Both the position numbers and the translations under genes were made by a program. From positions 62,001 to 126,000 of the forward strand of contig DAHUYB010000053.1 of assembly GCA_027315405.1 (NCBI GenBank): 64,000 nucleotides of DNA, given 5' to 3'. Within the stretch, counting starts at the first letter, position 1. Every line of letters starts with the position of its first letter. This document shows, piece by piece, positions 26,248 through 34,499 of this stretch. The notes under the pieces were generated by a model. It was not told the origin of the DNA, searched no databases, and saw nothing but the letters and a program-made list of their open reading frames with translations. The DNA comes from Gammaproteobacteria bacterium. Its GTDB lineage: Bacteria > Pseudomonadota > Gammaproteobacteria > Natronospirales > REEB76.

Positions 26248-27219
26248 ATGCAAGGCGTTCAACAACAGCGGCAGAGGATGAAAAAAAAGGTTCTAGTCGT
26301 CCACTATTCCCAGAGCGGCCAGCTAAGCGACGTACTCCGACATCTGAGCGCACCACTGGCCGAAGTCGACGACATCGAATTGCACCAGCTGGTCTTGCGA
26401 CCCAAGGTCAGCTACCCGTTTCCCTGGCCATTCATACGTTTCTTCGACACTTTCCCGGAAGCCATTTACCTCGACCCCCCCGAGCTTGAGCCCTTGGGTC
26501 TGGATGAACGCCAGCGCTTCGATTTGATCATCCTCGGTTATCAGGTCTGGTTCCTGTCACCATCTCTGCCTGCCACCGCGTTCCTGAAAAGCCCGGCGGC
26601 ACGGACGCTGCTGAAGGACGCGCCGGTGGTCACCGTGATTGCCTGCCGGGACATGTGGCTCATGGCCCAGGAACAAACCAAGAAACTGCTGGCCGTGTGC
26701 GGCGCGCGCCTGGTCGGCAACGTGGTGCTGGTGGATGAAGCCGGCAGCGTCGGCAGTTTCCTGGCCACGCCGATCTGGGTGCTGACCGGCAAGAAAGGCC
26801 CGCTTTTCGGCGGATTGATCCCCCGCGCGGGTGTCAAACCGGAACAGATTCTTGGCTGCCGTCGTTTCGGAGAGCGTATCGCGCGGGTACTCAGCGAGGG
26901 TCGTCCACTCGATGCGAGCCTGCTGCGTGGCCTCGGTGCGGTGAAAGTGAATACGCGCCTGATTGCCACCGAACATGCGGCTCGGCGCAGCTTCCTCGTC
27001 TGGGGCGCACTGCTGCGCGCGCTGGGTCGTCAGGGCGCCTGGACCCGCCGCCCTGTAGTCGCCATCTATTTTGTGTTTCTGGTCGCGCTGCTGGTCACGG
27101 TGCTGCCCTTAAGCGCCTTGCTCAAGACCTTGGCGGCGCCCCTGCTGCGCAAACGCATTGCCGCCCAAACGGCTTATTTCAGTGAACCCTCGGGCCACGA
27201 AATTGGAACAGGACCATGA
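26248..27219 (+). CDS. darA: Dialkylresorcinol condensing enzyme DarA
   Basis: This 323-aa protein has an N-terminal flavodoxin-like fold: VLVVHYSQSGQ (about residues 14-24) contains the phosphate-binding loop, and LGYQVWFLSPS the second loop. A C-terminal hydrophobic pair (about 268-300) may anchor it. It matches DarA proteins of dialkylresorcinol and flexirubin loci, where DarA is thought to aromatise the cyclohexanedione made by DarB. I kept the ATG at 26248 because AGGGG lies 5 bases upstream; a start at 26278 gives a cleaner N-terminus but has no spacing for a ribosome site. It overlaps darB by 4 bases. Confidence 0.8.
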   Translation: MQGVQQQRQRMKKKVLVVHYSQSGQLSDVLRHLSAPLAEVDDIELHQLVLRPKVSYPFPWPFIRFFDTFPEAIYLDPPELEPLGLDERQRFDLIILGYQVWFLSPSLPATAFLKSPAARTLLKDAPVVTVIACRDMWLMAQEQTKKLLAVCGARLVGNVVLVDEAGSVGSFLATPIWVLTGKKGPLFGGLIPRAGVKPEQILGCRRFGERIARVLSEGRPLDASLLRGLGAVKVNTRLIATEHAARRSFLVWGALLRALGRQGAWTRRPVVAIYFVFLVALLVTVLPLSALLKTLAAPLLRKRIAAQTAYFSEPSGHEIGTGP

Positions 27220-28388
27220 CAGGCAAGGCATACATCACCAATCTTTCCGCATTCCTGCCCAATGCACCCATCAGCAACGATGAAATGGAATTGGTCCTGG
27301 GCATGATCAGCGGCCGTCCATCGCGCGCGCGGCGCATCATCCTGCGCTCAAACGGCATCAAAATACGCTACTACGCCATTAATCCCGCGACCGGCAAAGC
27401 CACCCACAGCAACGCTCAACTGACCGCCGCCGCCGTGCGCGGGCTGGTGCGCGAGGATTTCAAGCTGGAGCAGATTGATCTGCTCGCCTGCGGAACCACC
27501 TTTGCCGATCAACTGGTGCCCAGCCACACCAGTATGGTGCATGGCGAACTCGGTATTCCGCCCTGCGAAACCGTGGCCACCTCGGGCGTGTGCATCAGCA
27601 GTACCACGGCGCTCAAATACGCCATGCTCGGCGTAGCCGGTGGGGAGTTCCGGCACGCAGTGAGTGCTGGCTCGGAAATGCCTTCGGCGGTGATGCATGC
27701 CAGGAATTTCCAGGTCGAGAGCGACGCTCAGATCGAAGCGCTGGAAAAGCAGGCGGTGATGGCATTTCAGAAGGATTTCATACGCTGGATGCTGTCCGAC
27801 GGCGCGGGCGCCGCGCTGATTGAACCGCAACCCGCCACCCAGGGTCTGTCGCTGCGGATTGACTGGATCGTGGAACGCTCCTACGCCAATGAACAACCGG
27901 CCTGCATGTATGGCGGCGCCGAGAAACTGGAGGACGGGAGACTGAAAGGCTGGCCGGAATACGACCCCTCGGAATGGGCGCAACGCTCTATCTTCACGCT
28001 CAAACAGGATGTCAAGCAGCTCAATGAGCATGTCATGGCCTACACCGTCGAACGGCCGCTACGAGATATTCCGCAACTGAAAATGTTGAAACCCGAGGAC
28101 GTTGATTTCTTTCTGCCGCACTATTCTTCGCATTATTTCCGCGACAAAGTCCACGAACACATGTGCAAGGCGGGTTTCGATGTGCCTTTCGAACGCTGGT
28201 TCACCAACCTGTATTCCAAGGGCAATATCGGCGCGGCCTCCATCTATGTCCTGCTTGAGGAACTGTTCCATTCCGGCCGATTGAAACCAGGCCATCGTCT
28301 GCTGTGCTACATTCCGGAGAGCGGCCGTTTCAGCACGGCCTGGATGTATCTCACTGTCTGCGGTCCGGATGGCAAGACTCAGTCCTGA
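27216..28388 (+). CDS. darB: Dialkylresorcinol ketosynthase DarB (KAS III type)
   Basis: This is a 390-aa thiolase-fold condensing enzyme of the KAS III type. Catalytic residues are Cys126 in SGVCISST, a His in LPHYSSHYF (about residue 301) and an Asn in SKGNIGAAS (about 337). DarB joins a beta-ketoacyl and an alpha,beta-unsaturated or saturated acyl thioester and cyclises them to a 1,3-cyclohexanedione, which DarA converts to a dialkylresorcinol. The ATGA start overlap with darA shows translational coupling. Its placement directly behind the aryl polyene genes on the same strand is the basis for calling a hybrid locus. Confidence 0.85.
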   Translation: MTGKAYITNLSAFLPNAPISNDEMELVLGMISGRPSRARRIILRSNGIKIRYYAINPATGKATHSNAQLTAAAVRGLVREDFKLEQIDLLACGTTFADQLVPSHTSMVHGELGIPPCETVATSGVCISSTTALKYAMLGVAGGEFRHAVSAGSEMPSAVMHARNFQVESDAQIEALEKQAVMAFQKDFIRWMLSDGAGAALIEPQPATQGLSLRIDWIVERSYANEQPACMYGGAEKLEDGRLKGWPEYDPSEWAQRSIFTLKQDVKQLNEHVMAYTVERPLRDIPQLKMLKPEDVDFFLPHYSSHYFRDKVHEHMCKAGFDVPFERWFTNLYSKGNIGAASIYVLLEELFHSGRLKPGHRLLCYIPESGRFSTAWMYLTVCGPDGKTQS

Positions 28389-28394
28389 GGCAAA

Positions 28395-28799
28395 ATGAAA
28401 AAAAACGAGGTTCCGCAGCAGAATGCCAAGGCGTTCATGGGCCACAGCAAGGTGCTGTACGCGTTGGATGAACAGGGCCGCTATGTGCCGACGCCCTGTA
28501 ATGGTTGGGAAGCCGAGGAAATCGTTCTGGATCAGGCGATAGCAGAATTCCAACACAGCGCCGCCGCCGCCTGGCAGCGTGCCCGCCAGGGCGTTGGTTC
28601 AGCGCTCGAGTATCACATGTACCGCCAGCGCATGGATCTTGTGCTCCTGGCCCAAAGTACCGGTTTCTTCAGATGGCGAGTGCGCCGCCATCTCAGGCCC
28701 GGGGTGTTCGAAAAGCTATCTAACCGATGCAGACAGCATTACGCCGAGGCGTTGGGGCTGGCGCCGGCCCAGCTCGACGTGCTCCCGGATCAACTATGA
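28395..28799 (+). CDS. Unknown 134-aa protein in the dialkylresorcinol segment
   Basis: I do not recognise a family. It is soluble, lacks a signal peptide, and has a basic, arginine-rich helical C-terminal half (residues 60-115, with WRVRRHLRPGVFEKLSNRCR). The N-terminus MKKNEVPQQNAKAFMGHSKV follows darB by 6 bases and overlaps the next gene by 4 bases (ATGA), so it is under the same coupling as its neighbours and is likely to work with them. It contains one Cys in the N-terminal half (TPCNGW) and one in the C-terminal half (SNRCRQH). Confidence 0.7.
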   Translation: MKKNEVPQQNAKAFMGHSKVLYALDEQGRYVPTPCNGWEAEEIVLDQAIAEFQHSAAAAWQRARQGVGSALEYHMYRQRMDLVLLAQSTGFFRWRVRRHLRPGVFEKLSNRCRQHYAEALGLAPAQLDVLPDQL

Positions 28800-29815
28800 A
28801 CGCCGCGTCAGTCGCGCCGGATGTCGAGATTCCCTTCGATCACCGGCAAAGTGCGCATTGCGAAAGCGGCGTAATTGCATCCCTGCTGCGCCATCAAAAC
28901 CTACCGATCTCCGAGCCAATGGCTTTTGGCATTGCCGCCGGCTTGGGATTCGCCTACCTGCCATTCATAAAATTCGGCGGTTTGCCGCTGTTCGCTTACC
29001 GCATGCCGCCCGGCAGCATTATTCGTGGTCTAACCCGGCGCCTCGGCATCGAGATGCACTTTGAAACCTTCCGGCAACCGGCCGCCGGCATGCAGGCACT
29101 CGATCAGTATCTGTCCCGGGGACGGGCGGTCGGCATACAAACGTCAGCGTTCTGGTTGTCTTATTTTCCACCGGATATGCGCTTTCATTTCAACGCCCAC
29201 AACCTGGTGGTGTATGGAAAACACGGCAATAATTACCTGATCAGCGATCCGGTGATTGATATCCGGGTCGAATGCGACGCAGATTCTCTGCGCAAGGCCC
29301 GCTTTACGCGCGGTGTGTTGGCGCCCAAAGGCTTGCTTTACTATCCGCAATACATTCCACCCAAACCGGATCTGCCGCGCGCCATCCGCAAGGCGATTCT
29401 CTACACCACCGGTATGATGCTGTACGTGCCGGTGCCGATATTGGGGGTGCACGGTATTCGCATGGTAGCGCGCAAAATACGTAATCTGCAGTCGCGCGCA
29501 CAGCATCACAACAAGCTGCTGCTGGGCCACATGGTGCGCATGCAGGAAGAAATCGGTACTGGTGGTGCCGGGTTCCGTTTCTTGTATGCATCCTTTCTTC
29601 AGGAAGCCGCCGGCGTGCTGGGCAAGCCCGGGCTCGCGGCCATGGCGGATGAATTAACCGCGGTGGGTGACGAATGGCGACGCTTTGCGCTGCACGCCGC
29701 GAAAATGTGCAAGGGCCGCATGCCAATGGATTACGGCTTGCTGGCCGATCAATTGCTGGATTGCGCGGAGCGCGAAGCGCGCATCTATAAACGGCTACGC
29801 GCCGAGGTGAAATAA
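28796..29815 (+). CDS. BtrH-like acyltransferase/cysteine-transferase protein
   Basis: The protein is 339 aa. Its N-terminal part resembles the BtrH N-terminal domain, a papain-like transferase fold: HCESGVIASLL with a Cys near residue 21, and FNAHNLVVYG followed by ISDPV, which offer the His and Asp. The C-terminal part (about 220-339) is helical. BtrH transfers a gamma-glutamyl acyl group from an ACP to an amino acceptor in butirosin synthesis. By analogy I suggest that this enzyme moves the polyene acyl group from its ACP to the dialkylresorcinol hydroxyl; this is inference. It overlaps the convergent gene at 29795 by 21 bases at their 3' ends. Confidence 0.7.
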   Translation: MNAASVAPDVEIPFDHRQSAHCESGVIASLLRHQNLPISEPMAFGIAAGLGFAYLPFIKFGGLPLFAYRMPPGSIIRGLTRRLGIEMHFETFRQPAAGMQALDQYLSRGRAVGIQTSAFWLSYFPPDMRFHFNAHNLVVYGKHGNNYLISDPVIDIRVECDADSLRKARFTRGVLAPKGLLYYPQYIPPKPDLPRAIRKAILYTTGMMLYVPVPILGVHGIRMVARKIRNLQSRAQHHNKLLLGHMVRMQEEIGTGGAGFRFLYASFLQEAAGVLGKPGLAAMADELTAVGDEWRRFALHAAKMCKGRMPMDYGLLADQLLDCAEREARIYKRLRAEVK

Positions 29816-30655
29816 GGACCAGCCGCGTTGCCGATGTCCGTCTACCAGAAATAAGTTTCCCGGCTCACTGCCGGCGGCAAATGCCGCAAGCCATGCCGCT
29901 TCCAGGCTGTCGTGAAATGCACCATCCGCATCAGGCAAGGCTCCCGCAGCAAAACCCTGCCGCAAGGTGTCAGCCACGCGATTGTCCATGCTGGTGGCGC
30001 AACACAGCCGGTCGCCCGCCTGCCAGGCCGATCCCAGGAAATCCTCCAGCGCCGTAAATTCCGCGAAACGTTGCAAGTCCAGCGATCGGGAGTCACCTGC
30101 GCCCGACTGCAACAGCAGCCAATGGCTGCCTTCAGCCAGCAGTATATCTTGGGGTAAGTGCTGGCGCAGACGGTGCGTGCCGAGCGGTAGCGCGACTTCC
30201 TCCACCGCTCCCACCAATGCCTGAGTGACGAAACCGAGGAGCATGTCCGCCATCACCGCGCTCAGCACCGCTTGCAGGCTGGCGCCGCGCCGGGAGATGA
30301 AAAAGTTCTGGCCCTGCAAGCCCAGGTTTCTGGCCACGTAAAAGCCGGCGCTGCTGCCCAGGGTATTGATGAAATTGAAGGGCTTGGGAATTTCTGCATC
30401 GCGTATCAATTGCTCCTGGGTCACGATGTTGTTACCGATGGGTCCAAGACCGGAGCCGAGATAAATCCCACAGTTCGGCCGCAGCTTCCGGCCGGCCGCG
30501 CAGCTTGCCGAACCCAGCAGCGCCAGTTGGATGAAGCGATCGATGCGCCGGAACGGCTCACGGCACAAATCCTTCAAGGCGGATTCCAGCGACGTCAGCG
30601 CGGCATCGTCATTCACCGGCTGCAAGTAATGACTCGCTGATACTATTTTGATCAC
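29795..30655 (-). CDS. Ketosynthase-like protein without catalytic cysteine (chain-length factor type)
   Basis: The protein has 286 aa and follows the ketosynthase fold in the N-terminal half (CGIYLGSGLGPIGNN and NTLGSSAGFYVARNLGLQG), but at the nucleophile the motif reads ISRRGASLQA, so the Cys is replaced by Gly. The C-terminal His residues are not visible, as the protein is shorter than full synthases. It overlaps the upstream ketosynthase by 4 bases (stop/start), which suggests a heterodimer with it. It is the last gene of the leftward operon and converges on the BtrH-like gene. Confidence 0.75.
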   Translation of the reverse strand: MIKIVSASHYLQPVNDDAALTSLESALKDLCREPFRRIDRFIQLALLGSASCAAGRKLRPNCGIYLGSGLGPIGNNIVTQEQLIRDAEIPKPFNFINTLGSSAGFYVARNLGLQGQNFFISRRGASLQAVLSAVMADMLLGFVTQALVGAVEEVALPLGTHRLRQHLPQDILLAEGSHWLLLQSGAGDSRSLDLQRFAEFTALEDFLGSAWQAGDRLCCATSMDNRVADTLRQGFAAGALPDADGAFHDSLEAAWLAAFAAGSEPGNLFLVDGHRQRGWSLFHLGA

Positions 30656-31803
30656 GGCGCGGTTTTTTCCAGCGCCAGCACGGTATTGTTGCCGCCGAAG
30701 CCGAAATGATTGAGCAGATAGTGACCATCCGGCGCTGCATCCATTGTCTTGAGTGGATATACGCCGAGCACCGGGTCGGGTGTTTCAAATCCGGGGGTGG
30801 CGGGCAGGAAACCACGCAGCAATGCGCCAGCGTACAAAATCAATTCGTTCACACAACAGGCGCCCAGCGTATGTCCGAGATGAGGTTTGAGTGCCGACAC
30901 CGGCGGCAGGCTGGCGAATACCTGCTGCAATCCACGAGCTTCCGCCGCATCCCCGGTGGGTGTGGCGGTGCCGTGCGCCTTGATGCCGCGCACTTGTTGC
31001 GGTTGCACACGCGTCTGATGCAAGACTTGATTGAGCACCTTGGCTACGGAATTGCCGTCGGTGTTGGCAGTGGTGACGCTCCAGGTATCGCAATTGCTGG
31101 CGCCGCCGATTACCCGCAGGCGGCTTGCGGAATCGGTTTCCGCTGATAGCAGCACCGCACCGATGCCTTCTCCCAGCAACAGGCCTTTGCGTGCCGCATC
31201 AAAAGGCTGCAGCGTTTCTGCCACGATCTGCAAACCCGAGAAACCCGCCAGCGTGGTGCGATTGGCCAGTTCCGCACCGACCACCAAGGCCTGCCGGTAC
31301 CAGCCCAATTCAATCATGCGCAGCGCAGCCAAGAGTGCATTGGCTGATGAAGTGCAGGCGGTGTTGTAGGTGTAAGTATCGCCTTCGCAGCCAAGTGTGC
31401 GTTGCAGGATCACGGCGATATCCTGATAGCCGCATAAGGGCATCGGTATCGCGGTCTCCGGTTGCTGCGTCAATGCCGTTGCGTAACGCGATTCCGACAG
31501 GCCGATGGAGAAACACGAAGAGCCGATAAACATCGGCAGCCGGCGGATTTCCGCGGTTGTCAGTCCGGCCTGCGCCACCGCGGCACGCGCCACCGGGGGC
31601 AGCAGACGCTCGAAGCGCCCGGCATCAAACAGCTCCGAGCGATCCGGAATCCGGTAATACGGCATCAGCAAGGGTTCGTCGAATTCATCCAGCCGCAACC
31701 GCACAGGCTGCACCTGCCTGCGCTGCATGGCGGACACACAGCTTTCCGAGTCCTCACCCAGCGCGCAACTCAAACCCACTCCCCGAATGTAAGCGCCAGC
31801 CAT
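30652..31803 (-). CDS. Beta-ketoacyl-ACP synthase of the convergent operon
   Basis: This 383-aa KAS I/II-type ketosynthase has Cys150 in NTACTSSA, His in KAHGTATPTGD (about residue 275) and His in LKPHLGHTLG (about 308), with a HFGFGGNN end. It is paired with the Cys-less partner downstream and a dedicated ACP upstream. Such a set probably makes a fatty or beta-keto chain, for example one of the alkyl substrates for DarB, but this is inference. Confidence 0.9.
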   Translation of the reverse strand: MAGAYIRGVGLSCALGEDSESCVSAMQRRQVQPVRLRLDEFDEPLLMPYYRIPDRSELFDAGRFERLLPPVARAAVAQAGLTTAEIRRLPMFIGSSCFSIGLSESRYATALTQQPETAIPMPLCGYQDIAVILQRTLGCEGDTYTYNTACTSSANALLAALRMIELGWYRQALVVGAELANRTTLAGFSGLQIVAETLQPFDAARKGLLLGEGIGAVLLSAETDSASRLRVIGGASNCDTWSVTTANTDGNSVAKVLNQVLHQTRVQPQQVRGIKAHGTATPTGDAAEARGLQQVFASLPPVSALKPHLGHTLGACCVNELILYAGALLRGFLPATPGFETPDPVLGVYPLKTMDAAPDGHYLLNHFGFGGNNTVLALEKTAP

Positions 31804-31812
31804 GCGGGGGTA

Positions 31813-32082
31813 TCAGGGCGCAGCATCCGAGAGGATGAAATCCGCCAGGCTGTTGACGGAGGTCAAGGCCGCCCGTGTCTGATTGCTGCCATCAATGCGT
31901 TTGCCGTAGTGTTGCTTGACCGCCAGCGCGATCTGCAAGGCGTCCAGGGAATCCAGAGCCAGACTGCCCTGGCTGCCGATGAGTATGGCATCATCCGGAA
32001 TCTGCTCCGGGCGCAAATCCTTCTCACATTCCTTGATGATCATTTGCTTGAGTTCGAGTTTGAGCTGTTCCCTGTCCATCAT
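31813..32082 (-). CDS. Acyl carrier protein of the convergent operon
   Basis: This 89-aa carrier protein has its phosphopantetheine-accepting Ser in ALDSLDALQIAL, a DSLD variant of the motif. It overlaps the permease gene by 4 bases (stop/start) and lies 9 bases before the ketosynthase gene. It may be equivalent to DarC, the ACP of dialkylresorcinol loci, or serve the ketosynthase pair downstream. Confidence 0.85.
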   Translation of the reverse strand: MMDREQLKLELKQMIIKECEKDLRPEQIPDDAILIGSQGSLALDSLDALQIALAVKQHYGKRIDGSNQTRAALTSVNSLADFILSDAAP

Positions 32083-33284
32083 GCCTTTCCTCGTTGCTTG
32101 GCAAGACGCAGGCCCGCCAGCGCCAGACAGGCAAGACCGAAGCCAAACAGCCGCAAGGCTTGCGGCGCCACCGCCTCGAGTCCGCCTTGTCGCAGGAACA
32201 CATCGAGAAAGCCCTCCAGTCCCCAGGCCATGGGTGAAAACTGGCTCAATGTCTGCATCACCGGTGGCATCAGGAAACGCGGCACCATGATACCGCCGAC
32301 CGCGGCCATCAATAGGTTGGCCACGCCGGTGAAAATCGTGGCTTGTTCGCCGGTGGATACCAAATTCGCAATCAACAGCGCATAGGCCACCGATGCGAAG
32401 CTCAGCGCCAGCGCCATAAGAGTCAGCGCCAATGGCGCATGCCCCAGTGTCAACCTCTGACCGCCAAACCAGGGCACCACCAAGATACCGACCACCAGCA
32501 TGAGCCCCACTTGCAGCAGGTTGATGCCGAGATACGGCAGTAATTTTCCCAACAACAGATCTTTTGCGCTCAAGCCCATGCTGCGCAAACGCGCATAGGT
32601 GCCCTGCTGCCGCTCCTGCACCCAGGTGGTAGACAGTGGAATGGCGATGAAGAACATCGCAAATACCAGCCAGGCGGGCACATTCTGCTGCACCGAGGAA
32701 GGACGGCGACTTCTGCCATCCACCTGATAAAGCGATTGGGCGTGCAATAGCTTGTCCGTGGCATCGAGATTCAAGCCCGTATGGCCGGCCGATGTAATGT
32801 CGGACACCTGCGTTTTAAGCGGGGCCAGCGCGTATTGCAGATACACGCGCACCAGCGCCGCGCGCAATGCCGCTTCGAAAAGCATATACATTGCCGGTTC
32901 GACGCCCGGCCCAGCCAGCATCTGCACTGGCAGCGGCTCAGTGTTTTGCATGGCTTTACCGAAACCCGGTGGTATGCGTACCATAAATTGAGCTCGATCG
33001 TCGCGTACTTGGTCAATAAGTTCTGACGCGGATGCGTCTGACGATAGAATCTTGAAATCCTTGATTGCACTGAGTCTCTTTACCAGCGCTTCGCTGGCCG
33101 GGCTGCCGTCCTTATTCACCAGATAATAATGGATATTCACACCCTGTTGCTCGGCGAACTTGTTCTGCAAAGCCAGCGACATCACCAGGATAAACACCGC
33201 CGGCATTGCGAACAGCAACAATAAGGCGTGCCAGTCGCGCAAAAGCAGCTTCCATTCCTTGGTGACCAATGCGAATAAAGGCAT
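32079..33284 (-). CDS. ABC-2 type transporter permease
   Basis: The permease is 401 aa. One N-terminal helix (about residues 18-38) is followed by a roughly 170-residue soluble loop and five C-terminal helices (from about 225 to 390), the usual ABC-2 drug/lipid exporter architecture. It follows the ATPase gene by 1 base and overlaps the ACP gene by 4 bases. In flexirubin-type loci such a transporter accompanies the resorcinol genes; I infer export of a lipidic product or intermediate. Confidence 0.9.
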   Translation of the reverse strand: MPLFALVTKEWKLLLRDWHALLLLFAMPAVFILVMSLALQNKFAEQQGVNIHYYLVNKDGSPASEALVKRLSAIKDFKILSSDASASELIDQVRDDRAQFMVRIPPGFGKAMQNTEPLPVQMLAGPGVEPAMYMLFEAALRAALVRVYLQYALAPLKTQVSDITSAGHTGLNLDATDKLLHAQSLYQVDGRSRRPSSVQQNVPAWLVFAMFFIAIPLSTTWVQERQQGTYARLRSMGLSAKDLLLGKLLPYLGINLLQVGLMLVVGILVVPWFGGQRLTLGHAPLALTLMALALSFASVAYALLIANLVSTGEQATIFTGVANLLMAAVGGIMVPRFLMPPVMQTLSQFSPMAWGLEGFLDVFLRQGGLEAVAPQALRLFGFGLACLALAGLRLAKQRGKA

Positions 33285-33285
33285 G

Positions 33286-34209
33286 TTAATTTCTCAGTTG
33301 CCGGCCGGTCATCTGCAAGAACAATTCTTCAAGGTTGCGATAACCATACTTTAAGCGACAGATATCAAGTCTTTCGGCAGCCAACAGCTTCATCAAATGT
33401 TTCAAATCAGCTTCAGTGCAATGCGCCATACGCAACTCGCGGTTTATGATTTCGAGTCCGGGGATGGTGTTCAGTATCCCACTCTGTTGTACAGTGGGTG
33501 CCGTTGTCAGCGTGACCATCAACTCTCGGCTGTGCGTGTTATTCAGGAGTTGTTCTTGAGTACCGCAGGCCAATAATCGGCCATCATCCAGCACCCCGAT
33601 TTCGTCGCACAACATCTCCGCTTCTTCCATGTAATGCGTGGTGTAAACCACCGTGGTGCCCCGAGCGTTGATGCGTTTGACGGCTTCCAGGATGAAATGC
33701 CGCGACTGGGGGTCTATGCCCACGGTCGGTTCATCCAGGAACAACAGCTGCGGCCGGTTCAGAAGTCCAATGGCCAGATTGAGCCGCCGCTTCAATCCGC
33801 CGGACAGATGCTCGGCCCGGACTGACTCGAAAGACTCCAGGCCCGCCACTGCCAATGCTGCGGTCAGCCGGCCGCGCAATTCGTAGGCCGGAATTGCCAG
33901 CACGCCGCCGAAGAACAGCAAGTTCTCCATGATGCTGAGTCGCGGATAAAAAGCATACTCTTGAGGCACCAGAGCGCTGCCCGCCTGGATATCTTGCAAT
34001 TGGCCAGGCAGGGTTTTGCCGTCAATGCTGATCTTCCCGGACAACAAAGGTAAAAGGCCGGTCAGGATTGAGATCAGAGTGGTTTTGCCCGAGCCGTTTG
34101 GCCCGAGTAAACCGAATAAGCTCCCTTGCCGGATCCGCAGGGACAATTCCCGGATAACATCGTGTTTTGCCCCCGGATAGCGGAAACTCAAGCCCTCGAT
34201 CTGGATCAC
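33286..34209 (-). CDS. ABC transporter ATP-binding protein
   Basis: This 307-aa ATPase has a Walker A loop GPNGSGKTT (about residues 37-45), a signature motif LSGGLKRRL (about 133-141), Walker B LLFLDEPT (about 153-160) and the switch His in YTTHYMEEAE. The C-terminal extension of about 85 residues resembles other ABC-2 exporter ATPases. It is the first gene of the leftward operon; the promoter should lie in the bases just after 34209. Confidence 0.95.
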   Translation of the reverse strand: MIQIEGLSFRYPGAKHDVIRELSLRIRQGSLFGLLGPNGSGKTTLISILTGLLPLLSGKISIDGKTLPGQLQDIQAGSALVPQEYAFYPRLSIMENLLFFGGVLAIPAYELRGRLTAALAVAGLESFESVRAEHLSGGLKRRLNLAIGLLNRPQLLFLDEPTVGIDPQSRHFILEAVKRINARGTTVVYTTHYMEEAEMLCDEIGVLDDGRLLACGTQEQLLNNTHSRELMVTLTTAPTVQQSGILNTIPGLEIINRELRMAHCTEADLKHLMKLLAAERLDICRLKYGYRNLEELFLQMTGRQLRN

Positions 34210-34499
34210 GCATTACCCTCGTTATTCTGCCGACTAGAATGTTTCAAATCCGCGTGATTATCTCAGATAATCCGGCAGACTTACCGGCTTTGGCGCGCGA
34301 CTTATCTGTCCCGGTAAATTATCGAAAGTATCTCGCTGGATCGGCGAAATCAGTGAGCCTTCGTTGCCGTCAGGCGTGCTTAGGCCGGGCTAGATTCTCG
34401 AAACAAAACCGGTCACGATGACGGCTGCGCCTGATGGCAAGACTCCCGCCGGCATCCGTGATAGCAGTGCCTCCTGGGTGAGGGTTACGTGCAATACAG
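34210..34499. other. Gap of 290 bases, nothing assigned
   Basis: This stretch separates the start of the ABC ATPase gene from the end of the PIG-L gene. It should carry the leftward operon promoter near its left end. I see no tRNA, no convincing gene and no clear terminator. Confidence 0.3.

Noticed and set aside
9861-32082. Primary fatty-acid (FAS II) gene cluster
   Set aside because: There is no FabD, FabH or FabI in the cluster; it contains two chain-length factors, an aryl ligase, an ammonia-lyase, a pigment exporter and DarA/DarB instead.
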